Positions 46,968-56,126 of a stretch of 64,000 nucleotides of DNA are shown here, one piece after another (within the stretch, counting starts at the first letter, position 1; each line of letters starts with the position of its first letter). The stretch is from the NCBI GenBank assembly GCA_037974335.1, contig CM075760.1, positions 21,036,291-21,100,290 of the forward strand. The letters run 5' to 3'. Source of the DNA: Prionace glauca (taxonomy: Eukaryota > Chordata > Chondrichthyes > Carcharhiniformes > Carcharhinidae). The translations under genes were made by a program, and so were the position numbers. The notes beneath the pieces are model-generated. The model did not search any database. It was given only the letters and a program-made list of their open reading frames with translations, and had not been told where the DNA came from.

Positions 46968-47430
46968 ATAAAATCATAGAATCCCTACAGTTCAACATGG
47001 TCATTCGGTCCAATAACTCTGCAGCGGGCTCTCCAGCAGGGCATCCTACCTAGGCAAGCTTTCATCCGATCCCGGCAACCATACATATTCACAGGCTAAT
47101 CCCCCGAACCTACACATTATTGGACACTAACAGGAAATTTAACATAGACAATTTACATTGGGCCTGGGAAGGATGCTCTGCCGGATAGCAGACTTGATGA
47201 ACCGAATGGTCTCCTACTGCACTGTAGGGATTCTATGATTCTACTTTGCACATCATTGGGCGCTAAGGGGCAATTTATCATAGCCAATCCACCTAACCTG
47301 CATATCCTGGGACTGTGGAAGGAAACTGGAGCACTCGGAGGGAACTCACATGGATATGGATAGAATGTGAAAACCACACACAGTCACCCAATGTTAGAAT
47401 CGAACTCGCTTCCCTGTCGCCTGTGAGGGA
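46968..47430 (-). mobile_element. Two SINE pieces, one inserted inverted
   Basis: A reversed SINE 3' part (46968-47150) is followed by a plus-strand SINE tail (47160-47238, 'tgatgaaccgaatggtctcc' ... 'actgtagggattctatg'). The reversed text then resumes (47239-47430, 'aaggggcaatttatcatagc', 'ggagcactcggagggaact'). The two 3' ends (46975-46991 and 47219-47236) are complementary. Confidence 0.7.
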
Positions 47431-48210
47431 GCAAAAATAATTGTATCTCTTCGTGATAACCACATTTTTTATTCTTCCCTCGTGTGAGTGTGATCACTAT
47501 TTGTGAAAGAATATTTCAGACATCAGATCTGTTTTTTTTATTTAACTTGTCGAGTTTAAACACATTAAATCCTCAATCAGATTAACATTCAGTGGAATAT
47601 CAGCCTGTTCACAGATACTTTATTAATTGTGACATCAGAACTTTCAGAACTAATTCTGAAATGAAATGTCTTATTTTATTGTAGTTAAGTACAGCCGGAG
47701 TTATGAATGTTCAAAAAGTTCTATTCATATGTTATTTTATTCAGTTTTATTCAACTGTTAAAATTCTTAAAATAAATCGCTATTTTGAGTTGAAACTGAT
47801 CAATAAGTGACGGTTTATCTGGTTTTTCTGTCATGAACATTTCATTGTAAACAGTGAGGTATTTATGTAAATAAATACAAGAATAGCAATTCCAAATTAG
47901 ATTGTTGACTGACAAAAACACAACAAATATTTCCCCACCAACACAGCGCAGAAATAGAGACAATCATGCAAATCAATCAACGGATTCCAGTAATGATTGT
48001 TTTTCAACATGATTTATTCATCAGTTATGTGAGGAAAAATATCATGATGATATCTATGTTCAGAATTAGGAAATAATCCCTCTGATCCCGAAATGTAATG
48101 ACACAGAAAACACAGAACATCTCCTGTGTTTCATCTCTTTCTCTGTCTTTCTCCTGTCTGTTTCTGCGTCTTGACTCTCCACGATGGTTCATCGTCTTCA
48201 CTCCACAGCA
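47431..48210. other. Unassigned AT-rich DNA
   Basis: No supported gene or repeat seen. Confidence 0.4.
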
Positions 48211-48285
48211 AAAGAACATAAGAACGTAAGAAATGGGAGCAGGAGTAGGCCATCTAGCCCCTCGAGCCTGCCCCGGGCTCGATAA
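48211..48285 (-). mobile_element. LINE A 3'-tail fragment, reversed
   Basis: 'aagaacataagaacgtaaga' followed by 'gagcaggagtaggccatcta' and 'cctcgagcctgccccg' is the LINE A tail in reverse. Only about 75 bases remain. Confidence 0.85.
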
Positions 48286-48489
48286 AATCAATGTTTGCCC
48301 AATGTATTCTCTCAGCCACAGGTACAGGTTTCTAAAAGAATATAATTCCAGAAATAGGAATCCATGACTGAGATTTACTCTAAAAGATCTCTTGAGAAAT
48401 CAATGATCTTGAAATGCTTGAAACATTTTCTTCTGCACCTAACCTCGGTTCCACCTGGTGATAAGGATTCAATGTGGAATCTTTCCCTA

Positions 48490-49070
48490 TATTTAGCCGG
48501 TGTTGTCCCTGTCCTTGGAGTATTTGACTGGACAGAGTAGAGGAATATTTACTCTGCGTCTGAACTCATTGTTCCTGGTTTATGAATGGTTGATATATCT
48601 TTGTCAGGGAAGATTTAATCCGTATCTAATCTCTGTTGTACCAAGCCTGGATGTGTTTTGTGGAACTGTGTGGACGGCTCTTTCTCCTATACCGAACACT
48701 AATTTAAGCCTGCCTCTTGGATCTCTGAAGGAAGAGTGCAGGAGAGTTTTTACATAGAAGAGTGTCCATGCTCTTTCTGCCTTAATTTTGTTTGAACAGA
48801 TTTATAGACGGAGTTTCACTCTGTTTATAGACAGTATAATGTTGTAAGAACGTTTGAATTGGATAGTTTAGAGGGAGATTCTCTTTGCATCTCACTCATG
48901 CTATTCCTGATTTAGGAGTTATTAATTTGCCAGTACAGAGGGGACTTTGCATTCTGCAGCGAACCCCATGTTACTCCTGTCCTGTAAGATTTTGATGGGA
49001 GAGTCGGCCGTCTTTACAAATTTCATGGGGATTGAACCAGTATCTTTATATTACAGTAAATTTACCCTGT
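48490..49070 (+). repeat. Decayed tandem repeat, unit roughly 65 bp
   Basis: Recurring pattern: 'gttgtccctgtccttggagt' + 'tttgactggacagagtagag' + 'tttactctgcgtct'; again 'gttgtaccaagcctggatgt', 'ctattcctgatttaggagtt' and 'ttactcctgtcctgtaagat' with 'gggagagtcgg'. Units are highly diverged; the period is an eye estimate. Confidence 0.5.
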
Positions 49071-49154
49071 GTCAGCTCGTATTATGAGCCATGCCTTCGT
49101 TTATTTTCCACTGGACCCTAACTCATTCTATCTTGCATGTAGAATGTTATGTTG

Positions 49155-49400
49155 TCTGTCTTTGCACATAGTAAATTGGATATATTATCTGTCTGTACTA
49201 AATTAGACGCTGTCCCTGCTTATATTGTATGTCACTATGTTTCTGTTTATATTAAACGAGACATTGTCTCTGTTTATATTAATTTAGATCTCTCTCTGTT
49301 TCTATCAAAGTCGATGCAATCTTATTTCTGCAATTGTCCATATCCACGTTTATATTGTATTAGACATGGTCTCAGTTTTTACTGCACTGGTCAATGCCAG
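49155..49400 (+). repeat. 27-bp minisatellite, best-preserved tract
   Basis: Four consecutive units (49209-49235, 49236-49262, 49263-49289, 49290-49316) share the core TCTCTGTTTATATTA with a variable AC-rich or GAC end. More diverged units flank them. This defines the period used to recognise the other tracts. Confidence 0.75.
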
Positions 49401-50094
49401 TAATGATTAAAGTGGCTGGGAGAACACAATTCTCTGCATCCTTCTGCAAGGACAAACCGTGTGAGGTTTAGGACACTGGAAAAGAAATCTGAAATCTACT
49501 TCTGCTGGCTGCAATGAAAGTGGATATCAAGTCCTGTGTAGCATTCACTGTCAATGAAGAACAAAAAAACAAAGAAAATTACAGCACAATAAAATACTGC
49601 TGATCCAATACTGCCCGTTTCTGGATCTTGCCTGATAACAATCTTTTTTATCCCAACATATTATCTCTTCTTCTCACAAAACCGTGAAGAAAAACAAACC
49701 TAATTCAAAGAGAGGCATAGTTAGTGCAGGAACAAAATTGCCACAGTGAAATATATATAGGGTGAGTATCAAATATTACATAACCAGAGAGAATGCCGTG
49801 TGCAATGTAAACTGAGCTCTGGTCTAGCAGAGTATTAACAGAGCCAGGCTGTATTTTAAGATAAACAGGGGCCTGGTTCAAGAAAATAGTAATGTGTTAG
49901 TGCCGAGTGCCATGTGGGGATGGTCAAATGCCAAATTCCAATCAGACCCATATCCCGTGAAAGAAACAGTTTTAAAAATAACATTGTCAAGGAGAATAAA
50001 ACTGAGGCAGTATCTCGCACAGTTTTACTGATATAGCAACTTCTTAGACATGAACTGAGACAGTGCTGAGTAATTAATGATACGAATAAGGAGA
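49401..50094. other. Unassigned DNA
   Basis: The segment 49740-49880 has reversed minisatellite-like motifs ('gtgcaatgtaaactgagctc'). Nothing else was recognised. Confidence 0.35.
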
Positions 50095-50234
50095 ATATTA
50101 AAAAAAGTTCAGAAAGATCGTAATTATTTTCACCAATTACCATCCATTTGCAATTTAATAATTTCATTCACCAGATCTCATTCATATATAATGAGGAATA
50201 TATTTACAATTACTCTGTGATAAGAAAGCGACGT

Positions 50235-50440
50235 TGCCTCGGCCCCCATTTATTCCCCATTGCTAATTGCATTCAGTAAGCTGGTGGTGAACCGCCTTAT
50301 TCAATTGCTGCAGAACCTGCAGTGTAGGTACACCGACCGTGCTCTTAGGGAGGGTGTTCCTGGACTCCGACGCAGCGTAAGTAAAGGAGTGGTCCAAGTG
50401 ATGTTTGTGAGTGTCTTGGAGAGGAATTTTCAAGCGAGGT
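50235..50440 (-). mobile_element. LINE D relic
   Basis: 'agtaagctggtggtgaaccg', 'aattgctgcagaacctgcag' and 'cttagggagggtgttcctgg' match 41390-41480, confirming paralogy of the two segments. The remainder of the 0.7-kb element is missing in this copy. Confidence 0.65.
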
Positions 50441-50509
50441 TGTTCCAATTCCCCAGTTATCATCAATTCATACAGATAAACAATTAGTTCACCAATTATG
50501 TTCATCAGT

Positions 50510-50640
50510 TTGATAAAAGCAAAATACTGCAGATTCTGGAAACTGAAACAAAAATAATGAATGCTGGAAAAACTCAACGGGTCTGATAGCATGTGTGGAG
50601 AGAGAATAGAGCCAACGTTTCGAGTCAGTGTGGTGTTTTA
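50510..50640. repeat. Interspersed repeat relic
   Basis: 'actgcagattctggaaactg', 'aatgctggaaaaactcaacg' and 'ccaacgtttcgagtcag' resemble the fold-back repeat near 46112 and text near 46533. Class not assigned. Confidence 0.5.
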
Positions 50641-50887
50641 TGTTATTTGTAGGAAATTGAAGAGAGTGATGACATTGAGAAATGATGTGGGTGGATAGGG
50701 TTTAGGATTTTTTTAGGATATAGTTCATGATTGAGATGTTGATTAGTTTAGGGTGAAGAAGTTTGTTATGATATTTGGGATCACTCTGTGAATTGATGCA
50801 GCTTGTTTGTGTGTCTCGAAATAGTATCTATTATTTCTGTTATTCCCATCTCACACGAAATGTATGCAACTTCCCTGACAATAGCGT

Positions 50888-51072
50888 GCAGAACTTTCAG
50901 AATATGCCAGGAATCCCCGGTGTTCATGTCAGTTTTATGATGTTGTTTTAATATTATTTCATGTCATTGCACCGATTTTACTTCACTGGGGAACTGGGCC
51001 CAACAACATCTCTCTCTCTCTCGCATTTCATGAAGTGATTAATAAACAGACTTTAATTATTGGAATGAAATT
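50888..51072. repeat. Local inverted repeat, left arm
   Basis: The reverse complement of this stretch matches 53149-53329 almost without difference, e.g. 'ggaatccccggtgttcatgt' against 'acatgaacaccggggattcc'. The main change is a longer CT run here. The arms are 2.08 kb apart. The equivalent copy 1 stretch (43605-43810) is much more diverged, so the inverted copy arose late. Confidence 0.92.
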
Positions 51073-51170
51073 CAAAGTGATGATATAAATGAAACAACCT
51101 GTACTTCATGTGAAGTTACTGAATCTTTAAATTCCGATTCAGTATTACATTGTTTTGGGAAATAATGTGA

Positions 51171-51614
51171 CATAAGAACATAAGAACATAAGAAATAGGA
51201 GCAGGAGTAGGCCATCTGGCCCTTCGAGCCTGCCCCGCCATTCAATAAGATCATTGCTGATCTGTCGTGACTCAGCTCCACCTTCCCGCCCTCTCCCCAT
51301 AACTCTTAATTCCCTCTCTTATCAAAAACCCATCAACCCGCGTCTTAAAAATATTTAGCGAAGCCACCTCCACCACTTCATCAGGCAGAGAATTCCAGAG
51401 ATTCACCACCCTCTGAGTGAAGAAGTTCCTCCTCAACTCCGTTCTAAACCGCTCCCCCTCCCCTTTATCTTGAGGCTGTGCCCCCTAGTCCTATTATCCT
51501 TTCTGAGCAGGAAGAGTCTCTCCACCTCTATCCTATCCATCCCATTCATCATCTTATAAGTCTCAATGAGATCTCCCCTCATTCTTCTAAACTCCAACGA
51601 GTACAAGCCTAGTA
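51171..51614 (-). mobile_element. LINE A5, reversed 3' fragment
   Basis: The same span as LINE A4: the tail 'cataagaacataagaacata' first, then the C-terminal coding part in reverse, ending 'gagtacaagcctag'. Its 5' truncation falls within a few bases of that of LINE A4 (18420). Confidence 0.88.
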
Positions 51615-52480
51615 CAAGCCTACAAGTGACACTTGTAGTTTTCCAGTAAGTTTCACAAATATTTCTGTTGCCACCTTATTTACTTTTCACCCTGTTGCCT
51701 TCAATAATTTGGGTGTGGGTGTGTTGATTAATTTGTTGTATATGAAAGAGCCAGTATTTTATATAGTACAATCATTCCTCCTCAACCAAATCACGCTCTC
51801 TCTTTCTGTTCTGGATATGAAGATTCAGCATCAGCAGAGAAATGAACCATCCGAACTGCAGGAAAATCTCCCCCTACTCTTCAAGAGGATCAGCTTGCTA
51901 ACTCCCGAGAAACTCGGAATGTGTTTCACCCAGACACTCTGGAAGGATTGAAGGTATTAGATGGGCACACATTGAATAAAGGAGTTGTTTCAATTTATGA
52001 AGTAGTCAAACACAAATATGGAAATATAGAACAACATCATTCAGCACCATTTATCAATGAATCCACCAGTCCGTTCACTAATTCCTCAATCAAAATATTC
52101 AGGCATCCAACAGTCATTCATCCATCAGTCATTCAAATGCCATTCATTCCTGTGTCAACACAGTCATACATTTATTGTTTGTGTAGATGGTGACATCAAT
52201 TATTTTAATTGATCCAGTGATCCAGAGGCCCAGGGCAATGATGTGAGGACGGGGATTTAAGTCGGGCCCTTCCCGCAGGTAGATTTTGAATTCTATTGAT
52301 AAATCTGGAATGGATAGTAATTGCGATCATTGGAACCGCTCTGATTCTCCAATGGAGGAAATCTGCCATCGATACATTGTCTCACAAGGATATAACTGCA
52401 GACTGAAAGCAAAATAGCTGACTCTTTAATATCTTCAGAAGTGTCCTCGAAAACCAGTCAATTTAAGGGAATTTGGGACA
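51615..52480. other. Copy 2 spacer with SINE-like relic
   Basis: The segment 52195-52390 contains 'gatccagaggcccagggcaa' and 'ttctattgataaatctggaa', the paralogue of the SINE-like piece near 42725. The remainder shows no gene. Confidence 0.45.
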
Positions 52481-54224
52481 GGCAAAGAGTGTTGGTCTTT
52501 CCAAACAAACATCCCATGGAAAGATAAAAGGAGATAAAATATAAATGTGCATGCTCAAATATAACAGCATGTATCATCTCTCTGAGCCATTTTTCAGTCT
52601 ACCTGTGATTATTTCTGTCCGTCCATCACAATATCCTGATGTGTTGGAAAAATCATCATTGTTGTTAATTGGGTGCCAGAGAAGGTGGAAAATAATCCTT
52701 TCTTTAGAGATGGGAAAACATCATCTAGATTTATAACTTCCAAAAATTCAAGTGCCTCCAGTACTGTTGCTGGGTAGATTTGTTTATAAATAGACCTTAC
52801 TGACAACATGCGGGGTTTTAAGTTGGCTTGGAGCCAAGCGGTCAGTTCTGATGAAACTGATCTTTGATCTATTGCACAAACAGCCCCAGATGTTTCCTGT
52901 CAATAACTTTGAGCATTTGACAGCAGCCTGGATTGCTGCCAAACACTGTATGGGACAGATTAGCGTGAAGCTGAATGGACAAAATGGGATTCAGACATTT
53001 AAACAGTAAATGTTTCATTCCCACAATTTAAATCGCAATCATTCTAATCAAATATTTTCATTCAGTGTCCTGTTCATTACTTGAGTAAATACTATGTCAA
53101 ACAATAAAGTGACCGGATGATTTTTTTCATTTGTATAGTTTCCGAGTAAATTTCATTCCAATAATTAAAGTCTGTTTATTAATCACTTCATGAAATGGGA
53201 GAGAGAGATGTTGTTGGGCCCAGTTCCCCAGCGAAGTAAAATCGGTGCAATGACATGAAATAATATTAAAACAACATCATAAAACTGACATGAACACCGG
53301 GGATTCCTGGAATATTCTGAAAGTTCTGCATCCTATTGAAACAGCAGCGTGTCTTGTACCTGATTAGCACCGTGTTCTATTGTACAGTATAATCTGATTT
53401 CTGTTATTGAAGAGTTCCTCTCATAGCTGCCAATGAGTGGACAAATGATCAGTTCATAACCTGATTCAATGGAAGATAAAACATTTATTCTTGTGATATT
53501 GTGCAATGTGCCGCAAAGTCCTGATATCCTGTGTTCCCAATACCAGTGTATGTTAGACAGCCGGTGGCCAATAGAGTGAGTTGCAATGACTTGGATGCTG
53601 AAGGAGAACTTTAATGATCTCAGTGTCCGTTCCGATTCATTAACTTCTCCGTCAAAAATCAATTTAATGTTTCTCTATCAACTCACTATTTAATTATTAG
53701 GTTAGGGTTTCATTATTTTCAAAGGCCTGTCTTCGAGATTGGGACAGTTTGAAAATATAAGGAGAAACATTGTATTGTGTGAGAGTTTCTTCTCATCTCC
53801 AAACCCAAATTGTACAGTGATAGCCATCCACACTGTATATAGAATCACTTTGTATATTCTACATATTTAATTACAGAAATCGATGGTATTTCTTCTGATA
53901 AAATGTGCTTTATTATTGTAATGTGGCAGAGACACGGAATTGTTGAAAAATTGTCTAATGTTACAAAATGTTAGTTCATCATTTTTAGATTTATTTTCTT
54001 GTTGGGGGTGTGGTAATAAAATCACCATATTTACAATGGAATGAGTTATTTTAAAAGTAAAGAGATGATGAACTGTAACATCACCATCAGAAATAATGGG
54101 GACAATACAATGAACATTTCATCCAAACAAATATCCCGATACAGATAAAATGTCCATTTTAATATTAATCTATTGTAAATCTCCGAGTCCATTCTGTTGG
54201 GGGTGTGGAAGGTGGGACGTGGAT
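52481..54224. other. VH upstream region, non-coding
   Basis: Shares long diverged blocks with copy 1 (42851-45540). I looked for an octamer (ATGCAAAT or its complement) within 300 bases of the VH start and did not find one. No gene seen. Confidence 0.55.
53149..53329. repeat. Local inverted repeat, right arm
   Basis: The partner of 50888-51072. This orientation is the one shared with copy 1, so it is likely the source and the left arm the derived copy. Confidence 0.9.
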
Positions 54225-54266
54225 CCAGGCGCCGCCTCCAGCAGGGAATCAACAGGCGGCGCCTGG
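54225..54266. promoter_or_regulatory. GC-rich perfect palindrome upstream of the VH promoter
   Basis: CCAGGCGCCGCC (54225-54236) and GGCGGCGCCTGG (54255-54266) are perfect reverse complements around an 18-base loop, just upstream of the VH TATA box. Each arm also holds a GGCGCC palindrome. It could bind a dimeric factor or extrude a hairpin; function is inferred from position only. Confidence 0.6.
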
Positions 54267-54288
54267 AAAGCCGCCCCCTTCTGCCGGG

Positions 54289-54298
54289 TATTTAAATA
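54289..54298 (+). promoter_or_regulatory. VH TATA box
   Basis: TATTTAAATA, itself palindromic, lies 90 bases before the VH start codon, giving a predicted transcript start near 54320. Confidence 0.65.
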
Positions 54299-54387
54299 CC
54301 GCTCACTGAGACCGGAATCCAACAGTCCGGGAGCTGGTTTGTTCACTGAGTTCCTGACACAACCATTTCCCCCAAATCACCAGAAAG

Positions 54388-54870
54388 ATGAGGTCGGCCA
54401 TTTCTCTCAGTTTGTTGCTGACTTTCTTATCTGGTGAGTATTTTTTTATTATTGTTCAAGTCTCTCACTGTTACTGTCTCAGTGTTAGTCTCTCTCTGGA
54501 ATGTTCCAGACTCAGCAATCATTTCACTAACATTAATCCCTGGTGTTTTTGATCTATTTTTACAGGTGTCCAGTCGGATGTTGTGTTGACCCAGCCAGAG
54601 GCAGAGACCGGGCGTCCCGGAGGTTCCCTGAAACTGACCTGTAAAGGCAGCGATTTCAGTTTTAGCAGCTACGGCATGGGTTGGATCCGGCAGGTTCCCG
54701 GACAGGGGCTGGAGTGGCTGGTTAGCTCCTCTAGCTCCGGCAGCAACTACTACGCGCCGTCAATTCAGGGTCGATTTACTGCGTCCAAAGACAATTCAAA
54801 CAACATCTACTCTTTGGACATGAGGACCCTGAAGATTGAAGACACGGCCATCTATTACTGTGCCAGAGAC
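54388..54870 (+). CDS. Immunoglobulin heavy-chain variable segment (VH), germline, intact
   Basis: Leader exon 54388-54433 ([15 protein letters not shown]) ends in G|GTGAGT. The V exon starts at 54566 after TTTTTACAG, and joining gives the signal peptide end GVQS before mature [16 protein letters not shown]. Framework Cys are in LTCKGS and YYCARD, the invariant Trp is in [14 protein letters not shown], and framework 3 is [12 protein letters not shown] to [11 protein letters not shown]1 is DFSFSSYG and CDR2 is rich in Ser/Gly (SSSSGSN). The frame is open to the recombination heptamer at 54871. The product is the antigen-binding domain of an antibody heavy chain after V(D)J joining in B cells. 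The LTQPEAETG start is shared with elasmobranch IgM-type VH (from memory). It looks functional. Confidence 0.95.
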
Positions 54871-54909
54871 CACAGCGAGAGGATCCAGGGCTGCCCCCGG
54901 ACAAGAACA
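54871..54909 (+). promoter_or_regulatory. VH recombination signal, 23-bp spacer
   Basis: Heptamer CACAGCG (consensus CACAGTG, sixth base changed), spacer of 23 bases, nonamer ACAAGAACA (consensus ACAAAAACC). It directly abuts the CARD codons, proving this V is unrearranged. Two deviations from consensus suggest moderate strength. Confidence 0.93.
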
Positions 54910-55254
54910 GCCCGGGAGGGGGTTCCGCAATTTCCATCTTAACCTGAAGGTCAGTATCTGTTTTAAATGCAATATGATCGAGGGTGGTCAGAAACAAACT
55001 ATAATCGTGTAAAAAAAAGTAACGCAGAAAGCATTTAACAGTAAATCTTCCCAATCTCACCGATATAACTGGTGAGCTTTTCACTGACTTTCTATTCATT
55101 GTACTGTCGGCAAGTACCACACACGATATGTTACTCTTTTTAATATTTCTGATAGATTGTGTTATATAAACAGTTGCCTACATTTTACATTAGAGCAAAA
55201 CTAATGGTCCATTTGAAGTGAATATTGAACAGCAGGACTGAACAGAGTGAGTGC

Positions 55255-55337
55255 AGTTTTTGTATGGGTGTGTGTCACTGTGATACTATAGCAGTGGATC
55301 ACAGTGCTGAGAAAAGCGCCATTCTCATACAAAAACC
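55255..55337 (+). other. IgH diversity segment D1 with 12- and 22-bp recombination signals
   Basis: Upstream nonamer AGTTTTTGT (55255-55263), 12-base spacer, heptamer CACTGTG (55276-55282). D1 is 55283-55299 (ATACTATAGCAGTGGAT). Downstream heptamer CACAGTG (55300-55306), 22-base spacer, nonamer ACAAAAACC (55329-55337). Both heptamers are consensus. One frame of D1 reads YYSSG. The asymmetric signals allow V(23) to join on the left and D2(12) on the right. Confidence 0.95.
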
Positions 55338-55646
55338 TCAGAAAAGGACATTGCTTAAATTTGTGACCAATGCCATTGCCGAATGCCAAAGTAAATGAGG
55401 GTTCAACAAAATAATACTGAGAAACAGCTTTGTTTCTTTTTAAGATGTAAAATGCTTCAATTTTATTGTTATTGATTTACACGCTGAATGTGCACAGAGA
55501 GTGTAAAAGTTTCTAACCCCCTTTATCAATATCATGACCAGTAAAAATTGAAATATCTCACTGACTCACCCTTAACGAGCTGGAAACAGGCTTTTGAAAT
55601 AGCAGTGAAATTAACTGTCTGTATTTTACAGTTAACAGTCCGCCTC

Positions 55647-55714
55647 AGTATTTGTCATGCTGTGTCTCACTGTGATAGCTGGATGGCACAGCAGTTACTG
55701 TCAATACAAAAACC
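55647..55714 (+). other. IgH diversity segment D2 with two 12-bp recombination signals
   Basis: Upstream nonamer AGTATTTGT (55647-55655), 12-base spacer, heptamer CACTGTG (55668-55674). D2 is 55675-55686 (ATAGCTGGATGG). Downstream heptamer CACAGCA (55687-55693), 12-base spacer, nonamer ACAAAAACC (55706-55714). The left side can join D1(22) or V(23) and the right side J(23). Spacing to D1 is 375 bases and to J 392 bases. Confidence 0.94.
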
Positions 55715-56039
55715 CCTCAGCACTGATTGACTGAAACTGGATCAGTGTCACTTTTAAATCCCAACTGTAATCACAGTACAGTATTATTTATGTCCAGCAC
55801 TGACTACATGGCAGGAATAAACATGGAAAATCTTGATAATTACTCAATTATCGATGTGTGTTTTCAACAACATGTTCACCTGTAACTCTGTGAAATATAA
55901 AACTTTAGGGTCATTTATGAATGTCAAATGGTATCGAGAAATACAGTTATAATCTAATGAACATTAATTGATTTTGCTTTTCCTTGGGTTTGTGGATATT
56001 TAAAATAATGGTGATTTTGTCTCTATTTTGTGCAGGGAC

Positions 56040-56126
56040 GGTTATTGTATGACACAGCCTACGGAATGTGACACTGTGACTACTTCGACTACTGGGGACA
56101 AGGGACCATGGTGACGGTGACGACAG
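56040..56126 (+). other. IgH joining segment (JH) with 23-bp recombination signal
   Basis: Nonamer GGTTATTGT (56040-56048), 23-base spacer, heptamer CACTGTG (56072-56078). The J coding part is 56079-56126 and reads YFDYWGQGTMVTVTT with the WGQG core, ending CAG|GTAAGA, a good splice donor at 56127. It would be spliced to the first constant exon, which is not seen in the window. Confidence 0.96.

Larger units (their letters stand above)
50095..54950 (+). repeat. IgH-upstream segmental duplication, copy 2
   Basis: The paralogue of 41215-46050. It ends in the intact VH gene. Insertions unique to this copy are LINE A5 (51171-51614) and an inverted duplicate of its own 53149-53329 segment. Outside these the order of shared blocks is the same as in copy 1. 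Confidence 0.85.

Noticed and set aside
46050-50090. D, J or constant exons of the dead IgH cluster
   Set aside because: Searched for CACTGTG/CACAGTG pairs at 12 or 23 spacing and for a WGxG J core; none found.
54776-55120. 114-residue minus-strand frame overlapping VH
   Set aside because: Antisense to the VH exon and its recombination signal.
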